Assembly: GCA_037440525.1 (NCBI GenBank)
Contig: JBBITW010000216.1
Location: 1-5,387, forward strand
Direction: 5' to 3'
Length of the DNA: 5,387 nt
Source: JBBITW01 sp037440525
Lineage (GTDB): Bacteria > Desulfobacterota > BSN033 > UBA1163
Notes under the pieces: generated by a model
Seen by the model: only the letters and a program-made list of their open reading frames with translations
Database searches by the model: none
What the model was told of the DNA's origin: nothing
Shown here: positions 5,330 to 5,387 of the stretch, piece after piece
Layout of the letters: each line of letters begins with the position of its first letter
How positions within the stretch are numbered: the first letter of the stretch is position 1
Translations under genes and position numbers: made by a program

Positions 5330-5387
5330 TTGAGGATGTGTCGTAATTCTACATAAGAAATGAAACCAAATACGGCAAGGGACAAGC

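Overview
The window is AT-rich bacterial DNA, probably from an anaerobe. The main evidence is a two-subunit 2-oxoacid:ferredoxin-type oxidoreductase, an enzyme class typical of anaerobic metabolism. GC-rich inverted-repeat elements (CCCCTCACC...CCTCTCCC and TCATTGCGA/TCATTCCGA types) lie between genes; from memory, these are common in genomes of deltaproteobacterial, Nitrospirota-like and candidate-phylum lineages. I cannot assign a taxon more closely.

Layout, all genes on the + strand: 1-376 is non-coding, with a degenerate inverted-repeat element (about 81-203) and an AT-rich leader with a weak promoter candidate. Then come four closely spaced genes that look like one operon: an FMN nitroreductase-family protein (377-1000), a thioredoxin reductase/AhpF-like flavoprotein with a CAIC redox pair (1030-1980), a fused gamma-alpha subunit of a 2-oxoacid:acceptor oxidoreductase (1992-3656) and its TPP-binding beta subunit (3674-4525). 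A 339-base gap (4526-4864) holds a 146-base nested palindrome (4614-4759) followed by more hairpins. A small CoA-binding Rossmann protein (4865-5284) follows. The window ends in a second copy of the CCCCTCACC-type repeat (5306-5329).

How the genes may work together (inference): the alpha-gamma/beta enzyme would oxidise a 2-oxoacid with CoA to an acyl-CoA and release low-potential electrons. No dicluster-ferredoxin (delta) subunit is encoded in the window. The neighbouring flavoprotein keeps the active disulfide but lacks the usual NADPH-binding HRRxxxR signature, so it could take electrons from ferredoxin or NADH rather than NADPH. The cluster could therefore link 2-oxoacid oxidation to thiol or flavin redox chemistry. 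All the protein families are known. What may be new is the combination, the replacement of one expected Fe-S ligand in the beta subunit, and the structure of the intergenic repeats.
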